Shown here: positions 46,893 to 59,704 of the stretch, one piece after another
Position numbering within the stretch: the first letter of the stretch is position 1
Layout: each line of letters begins with the position of its first letter
Source: Dryococelus australis
Taxonomy: Eukaryota; Arthropoda; Insecta; Phasmatodea; Phasmatidae
NCBI GenBank assembly: GCA_029891345.1
Contig: CM057009.1
Span: 301,049,466-301,113,465 of the forward strand
DNA: 64,000 bases
Direction of reading: 5' to 3'
The notes under the pieces: model-generated
Seen by the model: only the letters and a program-made list of their open reading frames with translations
Database searches by the model: none
What the model was told of the DNA's origin: nothing
Program-made: the position numbers and the translations under genes

Positions 46893-46896
46893 GTGC

Positions 46897-47800
46897 ACAA
46901 CTCATTGAATTAAGTAATTTATTGTTTCATTTTTTATTTGGGAATAAAGAGAACCTTCTGTCTTGCTCCCAGAACCCAACGTAACCGAACGAGCCCGATA
47001 ATAATTGGTTATGACACAGTATGTGCAGTGTTTAGATGCTCCAGGGGATCAGCTGTCACACTAAATTAACTGAGGGCCCTACAGTCATCATTACTGTTTC
47101 TGTCATTCATGAGAAAACCCAGTCAGTTACAAACTCAAGGAAATATTTTTTGTAGATTGTGTAACAAACCTACCCAAACTACCACTGTGAAATTTTGTTA
47201 ACCCCTATAGAGATTTGTCCAAATTATTTTGGGCCAATGCTTTGTTCCAAAAATTAATTCCCCAAGATAATTTTGGTAAGTCAGAGATATCAGTGCATAA
47301 ATTTACTATCGCGACTCGACTCTTAATACCTCGCCATTAAGAGCTGCCCTAATCTCTTTACTCACTTTATAACATTTGATATATTGTCAGACATCTGTGG
47401 TATTACTTCATATTGTATTTACTAGGTAGCAACATATCATGGTCATATCAATTGTTTGGTTATCTGCGCAATCGCTAGAGAGCAGCCTAGGTCATACTGT
47501 TTTACACACACATGTCGCACAACTCTTTCGGAACTTTAACTGCAGATTTACGGCACTCCCTTTCCCACTACTATTAAGTTGACATATTTTGTACTGTTTT
47601 GGCTGCAAAGACCAAACATTGTATATATATATTTGGCAGACATGTGTGATTCATGTACTCTTTATAAAATACCTACTGGTAAATATTATTTTGTACTTTA
47701 TTTAGTAATGTATCAGCTTGACTTGTATAATGTCAATTATATTTTCTGAAACAATGGATATTTACAGTTATATTGTCAATATACACATATAGACACACAC
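46897..47800. other. Duplicated AT-rich spacer, no gene seen
   Basis: Counterpart of 159-1065 with small indels. No coding region supported. Confidence 0.55.
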
Positions 47801-47802
47801 TA

Positions 47803-49060
47803 TCGACCAAAAAGTAATTAGGCACCTGTCCACAATGTTTGCTCGTTGGTTGTCATCCTGTTAGAATCTCCTAGGGCTACCTCCTGTGGCTATAACAGCA
47901 GCCATCCTGTCTGGCATGCTCTCTACAAGTGTTTGTAGGTTATCCACGTTGATTCATCGTCATTCCTCTTGCAACCATTCCATGAGTTGAGCAATGGATA
48001 TTGGCCGCTTCTAACAATCCCACACCCCGCGATCTAATTCGTCCCACAGATGTTCTAGAGGATTGAGGTCGGTGCTCTTGACGGGCAAGTCCAATTGGCG
48101 AATATTGTTGTCGGCGTACCACTTCATAATAGCCCTTAAAACATGGCACCTGGTAATGTCATCCTGTAAGTAACATGGTTCCATTCCGTAAAACGTCACA
48201 ATGTTGGGAGCATTTCATTATCCATAGTGTTACAATAGGCCTCTGTGTTCATGCAAACACGGACAAACACCAGTGGTCCTATGCCGAAGGCCATGAAACA
48301 GCCCTACACCATCACTCCACCACCACCGAATTTCCTAGTTGGAACTATACACTCCGGCAGAAGCCGTTCTCTGGGTAGATGCCACACCCATACATGTCTA
48401 TCGGACCGTAAAAAGGTAAACCTATACTCATCACTCCACAGAACCGATTTCCACTGCTCCAGTGTCCAGGTGCGACTGTCCATATACCACCTGAATAGCC
48501 AAACTTTATTGCTTGTCATGATAAGGGGATTATGTGCAGCTGCTCTTCTTAAATATCCAAGACAGTGGGCCTCTGTATGCAATTTTCCAATGGAAACCGA
48601 TACTCCTGTTGCTGCATGAAACTCCTATCGGATGATAGCCAGTGGTTGTGCTCTATTTTTGTCAATTTCACGTTTCAGGGTTCTGCCTACACAACCTCTG
48701 CTGCCTTCAGCACAAAATGCTTCCCTTACCCCTGGCAGCATCTCCGAACTCGCGGCTGTCGTAGCAAAACAATCCTGTCTGGAACAGCTCCGGAACTTAC
48801 TAAGTCAAACACACTGCACGAAAACTCACAAATATTCTGTTTGAAAAAATCTAGAAAATGCAGCGGCATGGGAAAAAGTGTGTATTACTACTAGAAACAG
48901 TTAAACTGCGAAAAAAGAGAAATCCTGAAGCTAACGTCAGCTCGGCAGATTGAAAAAAAAATTCTACGATCACTACCAAATGCAGCACTTTTAGAAACTT
49001 CCAATGCACACCAAAGTTAAAAGGAATATTCCTGGGAAAGCCGAACAGAAATATCTTCAC
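47803..49060 (-). mobile_element. Tc1/mariner-like element with broken transposase (right copy)
   Basis: Better preserved copy. The minus strand has an open stretch 48304-48582 with [17 protein letters not shown] and KFGGGGVMV, then after a frame change 48011-48199 with STDLNPLEHLWDELDRGV, then SMPDR near 47920. This is the canonical order for Tc1 transposases, with WSDE as the first catalytic site and the DLNPxEH block preceding the third. The likely inverted-repeat start is near 47803. Non-functional because of frameshifts and stops. Confidence 0.8.
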
Positions 49061-49857
49061 GCCTCTAGATTTTAAAATTAATTAACCAATCGTAAAAAAA
49101 ATAGTTTAACTTCTCATACCAAAAAAAGGTCTTCCAAAAATATAAGGGCATCTGAACAAAAAATTATAACTTTTTCTAATACAAAAAAGTATTAGTTGGC
49201 AAATTTTCTCTTCCTCACATTTTCCGGTATAAAGTGATTTGTGGACCCTCGCAAGTTAATTTTAAACCAAATTCCAATTTATAACTGCAATAGATTCACA
49301 AGATGTAGCTTGTATAACTGACAATGAGATTTTTAAAACATTTCATTTGACATTACATTTTTTTTTCTTTACATATCCGAAGGTGAGGGCCTACAAATCC
49401 TTGCAGTCCTCCCTAACCTATAGGCCAATCGAGCAACTGTTCACTTCTACGCAGACATCCCTTCATAATAAACAAATTTTCTTATCCTTTCATTTTATAA
49501 AAAAATTTTCTTTTCATCAAAGACTAAAGTTACTAAAAAAAAAAACTGACACATCGTTCAACTTCCATGTTACAAGTGGGTATTACGACATACTGGATTG
49601 GTGTCTAAATTTTGGAATTTATGGTTTAGAAACAGCATCTTTCTCCCTCAAAACTGGTCTGGTCAATCATAGGAACTGTCTCTAAAACAAATTTTGCATG
49701 AATTAAATATAAAAAACATCTAGACAAACTTATCTAGATAAACTTTTCTGGACCATCTTAACAACTTGCGAGCAGGCCATCTTGATGAGTCTGCCTCTGA
49801 GAGATCCCGCTTTTTCACATTAAAGGCATTTCTGTGTTATTTCTGTATTTGCTGCAT
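49061..49857. other. Spacer ending at the right-copy deletion junction
   Basis: Matches 2336-3064 to about 49815, then about 40 bases of unclear origin, then sequence equivalent to 15399 inside gypsy A block A1. No gene seen. Confidence 0.55.
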
Positions 49858-50843
49858 ACGCCGTAATTTATTTCAGGCATGTGTAATTTTTCGTTCAGAT
49901 ACCATGCATTTTTCATGTAATTCAGCTTTGTATGTATGACCACCTGGTTTATTCCAAGTTTTAATTTTCCCACCATCAGGTGTGCTAAAAGACAATAAAT
50001 GTCTCAATCTACAGGGGAATATTTTTTGCAGCAGTAATAACCATTTGTCTTCCCTGAATTTGCAGTTTCTATGGAGAAATATTGAAATTTCATCTGCAAC
50101 ACATGATCTGCTACAAATCTTATCCAGCGGAATCCGCGCTATCTAAACTTGCATTCATGCATCTGCATGTTTATTGTGACGAACCATGTGGTGTCCCATA
50201 TTATTTCATGTGTATTTGTGCCATTTATGTAAATAGTACTGTGATATTATTTCCGTCCTAGCCGGCTATGAGTATATGCCGTCACCACATTAACCACGTG
50301 CGGCAAGATGAGCTCCGACGAGTCTGCGTTAAGAATGCTAAATAATCACACTTCTTTGTTAATTTCATCATTCTCTGCACCCTGTCTTCAGTAAAAATGG
50401 GCTGTCCACCCTAACGGCTGTCAACCTCTGTCCTTGTGAAGATTGTGTCTTCTGAATGCACAGTGAAGTCATCCATCTAGGAGTGCACTAGAGTAATTGC
50501 GGGCTAGGGAGCACCCAAATGGAGTTAGCTAGAGAAGTCCGAGTTCATGCATTCAGTTAACCTTGGCACTATCGTGTATGAGTGACAGAATAAAAAGCAT
50601 ATATCACAGTTCTTAAAGTCTTTCCTTTGAGGTTACAGCAACCTCTCGCCATATTTCAGTGATAAAAGTTTAGTAAAGATGTTTAGTAATGAAAAGTGTT
50701 TTATAAGTACGCTTGGGTGAGACAGACACACAAAACCCACATCATCCGTGAGAACCATGAGGCTCAACAGTGCAGTGACTGGGAAACACTGCTGGTGCCC
50801 ATGCACCGTAAGTTTATTATGTCACCGTTTGTCTTGTGTCTCA
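49858..50843 (+). repeat. 5'-truncated terminal block A1 of gypsy A (right copy)
   Basis: Near-identical to 15399-16385, with only a few changes over about 600 bp. It ends at tgtctca and is followed by the same residual internal region (50844-51038). The LTR is cut in its middle on the left side, showing that sequence was deleted in this copy. Confidence 0.75.
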
Positions 50844-51039
50844 CCCGATGGCGTCAGTGGTATCTCACCACATGGCCGTGAGTGCTGTGGTCGTAAAACA
50901 TATTAACATTACAAAAAAACTCAAACCTGCGTATAGCCCGACCATTTGTAGGGAAGAGTGGCAAGGATACGACGTTACGCCCAGTACCGCACCAGGTACG
51001 GAGTATTTCACCAGGGAGTACACTGGGAAGTGTTAACTC

Positions 51040-53667
51040 CGACAATGAACAGAACAACAATGCTAACACGGGAATACCCAGCCAAAGTAATGAAGTGTCA
51101 TTTAAGGGTTTTGCACAGACTGAACACTAAAAACCTAGTAGTGAGGAGGTGGAAATAAGTATTACCACAACAACATTTATGGGTTTTCCTGTTATTTCCT
51201 GAAACAACACAAGGATTCAGAGTGAATTTAAGGGGTTTCCAAGTTGTACACAAACAAAGTGGTAAAATAAGTGTACACATAAATGTCAACACTACCAGTG
51301 CCAATGAGTTGAGTTTTAAGGGGTTTCCCCAGGGCACAGCTTGATTTTTGGTTATAACCAAAGTGTAAATGTAAATTTGGATGCCATGAGTGAAGGCAAG
51401 AAGCCCTTCAGAGGCTTTCCAGTTCCTACAGGGGGGAGCATATTAGGGCAAGAGAGTTTGAAAGGTTTTGTGCAGAATAGAAGGGCAGTGAATGTGACAT
51501 CAAGTGTCAACAAATCGCAACACAGCACTCGCAAGAGGCGAGCAGACTCACCACCATGTACCCACATTGTTGTTCCTGCTTACACCTCCACTACCTGCAA
51601 ACACTGAAGACACCGACGACCTCCGAGGCCATGTTTTCTTTGCCCTCAACCGGCAACCAGCCGGGCAGAGCCCACCAGAGCAATGTTGCATTGTTCGCAC
51701 CATCTTGGCCTTCGAGGGAGGGTCGTTTGACGCCATCTACCAGCCAGCTGCACTAGAGCCCATGATGGTGCTCACCACGTACGTGTCACATGTCCTACAA
51801 GTGCGCACAAAGGACAATATTTGGAACTTTCACATAAATACTATTTTTCAGTGCAAAATGTGTTTTGTTTATGTATTTGCAGGGTTTAATATGTCTTAAA
51901 ATGTTTTAAAGTGTTTGTTATTATTTTAAAGTTGTTTGGTTATGAACTTGAAAATCCCCGCGGCACTGAGATTAAGAACACTTATATTCTGGCGTGAACG
52001 CCATCATAAAGAGTCACTGAAATAATATGAAAAATCCTCAGGCAAACAATAAAATGTAAAAAATGTATTTCATTTAATTTGTGCCATTTTATTTTCAATA
52101 ATAAAATATTTGACTCTGCCTACTAAGCACTTCCGCTTAAGTGAACCTCATAGGTGGCCATGGTAGGTCCATGCGACGCTTGCCTCTAGACAGTCTGTGG
52201 AGGAGAGCTGGGGAGGTAAGTCACTGTCACGTACGCACTACAACTTTTGTTCACTGATATAGATTTCCATAGTCAATTTAGTTTACCAGTCAACGTTTGC
52301 TTGCGTACGTTTGCCAGACATTTTCCCCAGCATCATTCTTCTGCTTAACTAATTTATTTTGCCCTTGCAGAATTTTTAACTTCATCGAGGAGAAGGAGGT
52401 GAAAGCTGTAGGAGAGGTCACGCGACCTGCACCACTTTAATCTGGCGCCATTCGCCTATGTTAGTGGCGTTTCATTGTAATTTCTGCATTATTGCTAAGT
52501 ACAATTTTAAGGGTTTGTTTTCTTGTATATATTTGATGGTATTTTGCATATTTGAATATTTTACGGCAACATCACTTATCACCACGTGGCTAACCTATGC
52601 CAAGTGTATGTCTTCGCTTCAATTGCATTTTGAGTGGTTATTTATATAATATCATATGTACAATATTATATTTAGGGTTCTATGTTCAATTTTTGTCAGG
52701 GTTCTGTGATATTTTCACATAAATTAATGCTTTTGTGTTTGCGACGCGGTCACTTTCATGTTTGATTTTTATGCCATCATGCAAGTTACACGCCTGCCAT
52801 CACTTATGTCATCAAGAGAATAATTTTCTCACTCAGAAAAATATTTTGTCCGAATTTAATTTTCTGTTTTAACAATGAAATATTGCAATTCCACCTGCAC
52901 CACGTGGTCCGCTGCGAATTTCATCCAGCGCCATCCGCGCCATTTAAACTTGTTTTCACATACGTATGTGTTTATTGTGAGTACCCATCTCGTGCCCCAT
53001 CTTGTTTCATGTATCTTTAGAGGGTTTATGTAATTTTGTAATTTGTGTACGGTGCAATTACCCCTGTCCTAGCTGGGCATGTGTATAGGCCATCACCACA
53101 CTACCCACATCCTGGAGGGAGAGCCCTGACGAGTTTGCGTTAGTGATTCCAAGTAGTCACGCGTGTTAATATGTTTCATCTAGTGTTTTCATTTGTAATT
53201 CACAGCGTCATGTCTTCAGGGAAAAACTGTCAGTCCACCCTAGCATCAGTCGGCCCTCTTCCCTTGTGAAGGTGAGATCATCCAATTAGGCATACGCTAG
53301 GTTAATTGCGGGCTGGAGAGCACCCATGGGGAATTGGCTATTCATGACCAAGATAATCATAATTTCATAGGCACATTGATGTGTATGCATAGTAACAATA
53401 AATGGAAGTCTACAGTGAACTTAACTCTTTTATTCAGTAGTGACAGTGTCTTAGCCATATCTATTTTATTAAGTGCTTATTTTCAAAGTGATGTTTAGTA
53501 AAAGTTAAGTATTGTCTACGAGTTTGTAAGTACGCACAGGTGGGACGGACACACAGAACCCACAGCATCACTGAAAACCCTCAGTCTCAATAGTGCGGTG
53601 ATTGGGAAGCAATGCTGGCAACCATATTACCAGTAAGTATTTGTGTCACCGTTCATCTCATGTCTCA
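51040..53667 (+). repeat. Terminal block A2 of gypsy A (right copy)
   Basis: Collinear with 16580-19209, a few percent diverged. The 189-codon frame of the left copy is interrupted here by one extra base near 51512. The AATAAA and the tgtctca end are conserved. Confidence 0.7.
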
Positions 53668-54193
53668 CTTTACGGCATCAAGGTTCTTTATTGAATTGAA
53701 CCCATCATATTTCATGGTTATATTGGATGCTGAATTTTTAATAGATCTACACTGTACTTTGTCAAATTATGTTTTAATTTATTAAGGAACCCCTCTGTGT
53801 GATTAAGTAATCAAAAGTCACATCCTTGTTTATTTCCTTGAACAGAATCCTGAAAAATAAAAATATATTACAATGCAACATAAAATTTAAAACACTGATT
53901 TTAATGATATTTCTACTAAAACAATTCATCCAAAAGTTTTATTTTAAACACTTTTGCATCTTTATTACAGCAAATAAGCATGTAACTGTGTAGCGAGTGA
54001 AGGTTCAAGCAAATTGACCCACCTGAAGCATTAACATCATATATCATTCCATATGTTTACAAGCAGATGATGGTAATGTTGATAGTAGGCATAAAATAAC
54101 CATATTTTTGTGTATTAATTTTTGTGAGTGGGGAAAAATTGTTTTTTATTTGTTTACAGACTGTAATAGCAGGCTTTTATTATGTCTTTTCAG
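53668..54193. other. Probable host intron sequence (right copy)
   Basis: Matches 19210-19741 and ends in the conserved acceptor tatgtcttttcag at 54181-54193. Confidence 0.4.
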
Positions 54194-54271
54194 CTCCTGT
54201 ATTACCTCGTGAAATTGAAGTTGTAACATTATCTACAGATAGTGAAGGCCACGGTTCTGGGAATGAAGAAG
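54194..54271 (+). CDS. Candidate host-gene exon, 78 bp, phase 1-1 (right copy)
   Basis: Duplicate of 19742-19819 with identical splice junctions (ttttcag; GAAG then gtaaat). Three base changes, all altering amino acids (Ala to Glu, Asn to His, Glu to Gly, left to right copy), and no frame damage. Being symmetric, it could be spliced into the same transcript or belong to a separate duplicated gene. Confidence 0.5.
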
Positions 54272-55999
54272 GTAAATAGTTTTCACCCTATTTTAAATAC
54301 TATAAAATATAGGTAAGAGTTGGTAAATTAATTCCATTTTTTAGTACATTAGTGATTAATCCTTTCCATCTTGGACTTTGCAATTTTCTTACTGTGCCTT
54401 CTGTTTCAGAGGTTGAATGAAAACTTTTGATATGACAGAACACAGATAACAGTTTACCAAAAATTCTGAATTTGTTTCATTTTCACTGCCTTCATTACTT
54501 TCTAACAGACAACAGCTAGAATAGAAAAGTGATTATCTTATGTGAAGGACTATAGTGGTGTTAGCAGGAAGAGGAAACCTTTAATATAGATTTATGTAAG
54601 TGTGCCAAACTATATCCTATGCCTTGTCAGCCCTCAAAATGTTAATTACATTCTATACTGCCGAGTTATGGAGAAAAACAATAAATCCAAGATGGTAGGG
54701 ATCAATCCCCATTTAAATATATTTTTAATAAATATACTAACATACAAATAAAGTGTATTTATATGCTTAAGTTACAGTAGTGTTCGTATCCACGTATTCA
54801 TACTTAAAATTAATAACACTGTTTTAAAAAAATACAAAATTAACTATATACAGTATAACAGCTTGATAGTAGAAGTATGTTTGTTACTATCACATTATAC
54901 TACCTTATATGATACCAGATTATATCGAAGATTTTTAAAAAGAGTGATTTTAATCAAATATAACAGCTTTTGTTACAGGATAAAATAGTAATTATAATGT
55001 CCACATAGCTCACGTATAATTTCAATTTTAGAAGGGTAAAAAAGACAAGCGGAAAGCTTTTGTATTGTAATATTTTAGGGATATAATTAGCAAAAATTAT
55101 ATTGGGAAAAATATTAGGTATACTATATAAAAATGTTTTAAGAAAGTCTTAGAAATTGTAACACTTTTAACATAAAATCATTTCCACAGTTATTTCATGC
55201 TTTTGCCTATGTGTACCAAATTAGCAAGAGAAATCTGTTTGCAGGTAGAAAACAATTATTCATGGATATTACTTAACATGCACAATTAAATCAACCAATA
55301 TGAAAAAAGCCCCAAATTCATTATAGAAAACTGTTCCGGAGGACTATTTTCCTCTCTGAGTATTATGTGGAATATTACTGAAATCATGTATCATTACTTA
55401 CTTTTGAAGAATGATGTAAGGGAGGCTATCCATAAATACAGTATCACACATTTTTGTTAATACACAGCATCTCGCCATTATAAAAAGGCGTTTTTTTTTT
55501 AGGTTTTTTAAATTATGTATATTTTTCTATAAAGAGTAAAATATATCAATCTAGTGCACAATATATTTATTTTCAAATGCAATCCCTGAAACAAAAAATA
55601 AAATGCATTTATATCCCCAAACAAAGATCACTTTGCTATCCATACACTGAAACATTTATAGTCGATTGATAGCCTTGATTCTAGCAAAAATTGTTGTGAG
55701 ATGTGTGGCACATAGTTTAGTTATTCATGTTCTGCATACAACTGGCAGTAGTCTCATGAAAATAGTTGAGGGTAAGGAACTTGGTTCCAAGCTGAAAGAA
55801 AAAAACCTACCATGAATAAGATTTGTGCAACAGTTCAGTTCGTTATAAATATATTTATATGTTATTGAAATGTTTTAAAAGTACCAAGAAAACCTAAACA
55901 GAAATGTCTGAGTCTCCAGGAATAACAAATACTTTTGCAGTGAATAAAATCCAGTGCTCTTACAAATGCTCCTAAACTATAGCCCAAATGGGAATTTGC
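54272..55999. other. Probable intron (right copy), no gene seen
   Basis: Collinear with 19820-21555. The TA microsatellite of the left copy is replaced by a T run and a short AT tract at about 55491-55530. Confidence 0.45.
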
Positions 56000-56435
56000 T
56001 ATTGGTAACAAACGTGTTCTGAGACAGTTTTCCAGGTGTTGCATAGCGATGGCAATAATGGCATGGTAGCTAGCAAAGAAAAGGCCCTTCGCCAGTAAAA
56101 AGAACATGCTTGCAAAGCGGCTCTTTACTAAAGAGCACCTAATAAAGAATCGGAAGTTTTGGAACAAGCTGATCTGGTCAAATGAGACTGTCAACCTTTC
56201 TGGCTTAGGTTGTGCCCACAGAGCACTGATAATATCTTAATTGGCCAACTTTGTTATTAATTCACTTCCCGCAGCTATTCATAGGGAAGGTTCAATTATG
56301 GTTTGGGAGCGTATGTCTGCAAAATGGTTAGGGAATATCCAATGTGTTGATGGTACAGTGGACAAGTTTGTGTAAACTGGCATTCCTATTGACAAATTCT
56401 AAGCAAATAGCAGAAATAGTAGGAATGATATATAA
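56000..56435 (+). pseudogene. Second Tc1-like transposase relic (right copy)
   Basis: Counterpart of 21560-22020. KFWNKLIWSNE is kept near 56155, and the HREGSIM box and a VDGTVDKFV stretch follow. Frameshifts and stops throughout. Confidence 0.6.
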
Positions 56436-56993
56436 TAAAAGACAGATGTAATGCGACTGCTGGGGGCATTTCAGACCTGCATTATAGTTTTTCAACGAAA
56501 TTCTGGGAGTGACCAAGCAGAGTAAAATAAAACCTTCCAGTGTTCTAATTAGGTATGACATTTAGTGTTAAACACGGCACAAGTGTTGATATTTACATCA
56601 GTGCCATAATTCGTGAAACGTTTAGACCCTTTTTTTGGAATTATTTTTTTTTTTTATCTGCATCACTGGACTTGACAGCACCCATGGGAGGGAAACAGAA
56701 GATGGGAAATGTGGAATGATGAAGGGGAGCACCAACATTCAAGCAATAACTGCTCAAAAATACTCCCCTGTTCAGCCAAATGTTGTACTTATTCCACCAA
56801 GGCTGTGTGTTCGCTGCCTGTATTTGTTTGTGGGGGGGGGGTTAGGGTAGGTGAGTGTCATAGTTCTCCCCCTAGATTAAGTGTAAGTGAGAAGGATAAA
56901 GGAAGCTCACGGCCAAATGAAACTAAGTACTGCAGTGCAGGTAGGATCATTCACTGTGTCACATGTTGTGCAACATGTCGTTTTCTTGTGTGA

Positions 56994-57568
56994 CTTACAT
57001 TTTACAAAAAAAAAAAAAAAAAAAAATTTAATATTTTTATCACGCAAAGGAAAGTCGTTTTTCTGCAATACAGGTGACAATCTTTGTCGCTTCATCAGAA
57101 GATCTAGCTGCCTGTCGTGGGTACTCCCTGTTATTTAAATAATTCCTTTTGCTATAATATATTGTTGTTTTACATTTTTTAGACAACGAGGTGATTAGAA
57201 AGGGCAACAGTTACTGGACATATATTAAAAATGAAGTACCTTACCTACGATTTTAATGTGGCCACCTGCCCTTTCGGCTAAACGGTGTGCTGAGCTTCAG
57301 CAGGAAACATTTTATTCAAAAACTATTTCATGTGCGTAGGTGATGTCTGCTTAGGAATAGCATTTAAGAACCATTACACGTATGCATACCGATTTTAGGT
57401 TCTATTTTTACTTCTAAAGCCAATTATATTGCTAGTGAAAATAGCCAAAAAATGTGCTTCTGCCGTAATTTTTATACATGAACATCTTGGTGTTGAATCT
57501 TTAATAGGGTACACGGATGTACAACACACCTCTACCTGTAGTATTACGTCATAAAATGATAGGGTCAC
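56994..57568. other. 575 bp present only in the right copy
   Basis: The left copy goes directly from gtgtgac to caca/gaaaacct at 22570-22580. Here the same flanks are separated by 575 bp starting with a run of about 20 A (57006-57025). No transposon family recognised and no clear target duplication. It contains a good acceptor-like site at 57166-57182 followed by an open phase-1 stretch to a stop at 57256. Either an insertion here or a deletion on the left. Confidence 0.4.
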
Positions 57569-57689
57569 CACCGAAAACCTCAAGAGATACATTATCAACG
57601 GAAGACTGCACTACTGTTGTGAAGTCCATTATGGCTTGCTCCTAGAGGCTAGGAAGACACCTGATGCACGTGCCTGAATCGGTCATTTG

Positions 57690-58330
57690 CAATAACAAGG
57701 GTAACTCTATCAGCCTTGTTCTGTTTAAATACCAACTTATTTTTTGGAATTTCGGAAGTCTATAGATTTTGTAGGAAGCAGCCAAAAATATAAAGCAGTT
57801 TTGTCACAGTTATACACCTGATCATAAGGCAAACTTTTATCACCCATTACTTTTTGCAGTTCTGCAGGAAAGTGTTTTTGTAGACAAAGTGTCACAGGAT
57901 CATGCTTGACCTATGATACTTGCCTGACTTATTCTGTGGAAAGCTTTCCATCAGAAAACAACCCATTTGAAGCTTTGTAGACAATGTTGCCAAGCAAATC
58001 ATTGTGGAATTTCACAGCCTGAGCTTTCAAAATAGGTCCAGATAATGGTACACCTTCCACTTGTTTTATCAAAAACCTCCTGTAAATGCACTCATCCAGT
58101 TCAATGTCTTCTCCTAGAGTGGCTTTTTATTGCAGCCCTAAATCAGTTTCCACAACATCCACAAAACATCGTAGTTTATGTTCCTCATAAAACCCACTCT
58201 CTGATCGTTCCTTTAGGGATACCGCACTCAAGTGATAAACTTGCATTAGTCTCTCCTTTTTTCACATAGTCAATTATTTTTTAATTTATCACCTACAAAA
58301 TATTTTTTTTCTGCAACATCACACCATGCA
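57690..58330 (-). pseudogene. Tigger/pogo-type transposase relic, N-terminal part only (right copy)
   Basis: Counterpart of 24330-24970: helix-turn-helix and CENP-B-type segments, up to a degraded YNYDKLL-type box region near 57810. The catalytic half present on the left is absent. Confidence 0.65.
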
Positions 58331-58389
58331 AACGAAACTGAACATGGAAAACAAACATTATTGGCTGCAATAAATCACAGTCCACAATG

Positions 58390-59175
58390 ACAAATTTCTA
58401 AGTAAGTTGTGACACCACTACTTTCATCTCTTTCAAATGGCACCCAAAGGCGGAAGAGAGAATGACCACTCCCTCCACCCCTCCATAACCACTACATTTC
58501 TTGAGATATCTATCTTTCTCTGGTAGGGTACATACATCCTATATGCCTTCGAGTTTTCTTGATATCCCACAAACAATCCTTTTCTAATTTTGGAGTCCCA
58601 CTTCTTCCTTTTTTATTTTGGAACATACATGTAAACATCAGATCCAAATACTTGAAACTCTCGGATTCCAGCCTCTGAATTAAACCATAGTTCATGTGTG
58701 GTCTTTTCCTTCACAGAACTTATGTCTGTCCTGTTGAGAACACATACACTAAGGCTAGGAAACTCTTAATTTTTTCTGTAGCCTCTGACTTGCCATTCAG
58801 AAAATACACAATCTTGTACTTTGAAAAATCATCTTTAAATAACAAAAAATATCTTGAACCACCCAATGACGCAGTCTCGATCGGACCACCGATATCCGCA
58901 TGTACAATTCCACAGGTCTCACTGGTTTTGTTATCACACAAAGTAAATTTTATGTCTGGAATAAATAACACATCTGTTATCTCAGTCACCATCAAAAGCC
59001 TCAATACGAACTGTCCCAATTCCGTCATCTACCAATGTTGACACATGACCAATCATTATTTGTTTTTCTTGGTCCAAAGTACCTGAGTATGAAAACAGGT
59101 TTCTTTGGGCATACATGTGTTCTGATCCTCCACTGTCAATGTACCAACTCTGGCAAACCACACTTTCACTCAACA
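58390..59175 (-). pseudogene. Copia integrase and protease relic (right copy)
   Basis: Minus strand. Protease WYIDSGGSEHM (about 59125-59155), then an open stretch 58720-59028 ending in the integrase start (DIGGPIETASLGGSRY, LLFKDDFSKY), then a jump at about 58745 where some 260 bp present on the left are missing, then the integrase C-terminus in a broken frame. Reverse transcriptase absent. Confidence 0.7.
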
Positions 59176-59301
59176 TTGCGCAATTATAGAGTCTTTCACA
59201 TTGCTCCCTTTATTACGATATGCATTGTTACGAGAGACACTAGAGCCATTTTTCTTCCCTAACCTCACTCTGCAGTCTTTAATATCATTACCGGGTTTCT
59301 T

Positions 59302-59570
59302 TCAATAAAAAGAAAGAGATTTTGCTCCACCATAACATGATCTTGGTTTCTTTTGGAAGCAAGCTACTTTTGCGGTGCCAGGTTTCCCACAACTGTAACA
59401 CTTAACTTGGTTAGGCTTACCTTGTCTTTGAGAAAACAGAGCATTCTCATGGCTGCCTTTGCCAGAAACACGCTCTTCTTCTATTTTCAGGTGTGCCGTT
59501 AACTCCGACAGTTTCTGATCCTTCGTTGACACTGATTCCCAAGCCGTCACAAAATGCCTGTATGGCTCTG
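59302..59570 (-). pseudogene. Copia gag C-terminus with zinc knuckle (right copy)
   Basis: Open for 90 codons on the minus strand, with a YRHFVTAWES helix, an ELTAHLKIEEERV segment (UBN2-like gag) and the knuckle CYSCGKPG. The last cysteine of the CCHC set is displaced (the usual His is changed to Thr). The gene is cut from its N-terminus (63869-64000 and beyond) by gypsy B. Confidence 0.7.
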
Positions 59571-59575
59571 GCAAT

Positions 59576-59704
59576 TTTTATGTTCGGGAATAGTATCGAA
59601 ACAGATCTCGTGATACACAAACATTTTTATTCATAACACACTCCAAGCTCTCAACACCTCCATCTTGGCCACACAACCTCGCACTCCAGGGTGCTAACAT
59701 AACA
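59576..59704 (-). repeat. 3' LTR of gypsy B (right copy)
   Basis: 129 bp; aligns with 26438-26566 and with the 5' LTR at 63735-63863. GCAAT at 59571-59575 abuts it. The same decayed TTTT outer end as in the left copy proves common descent rather than independent insertion. Confidence 0.85.

Noticed and set aside
48245..48619. 124-codon plus-strand open frame, also present at 1510-1740
   Set aside because: Complement of the Tc1 catalytic region. Its conservation between copies comes from the duplication.
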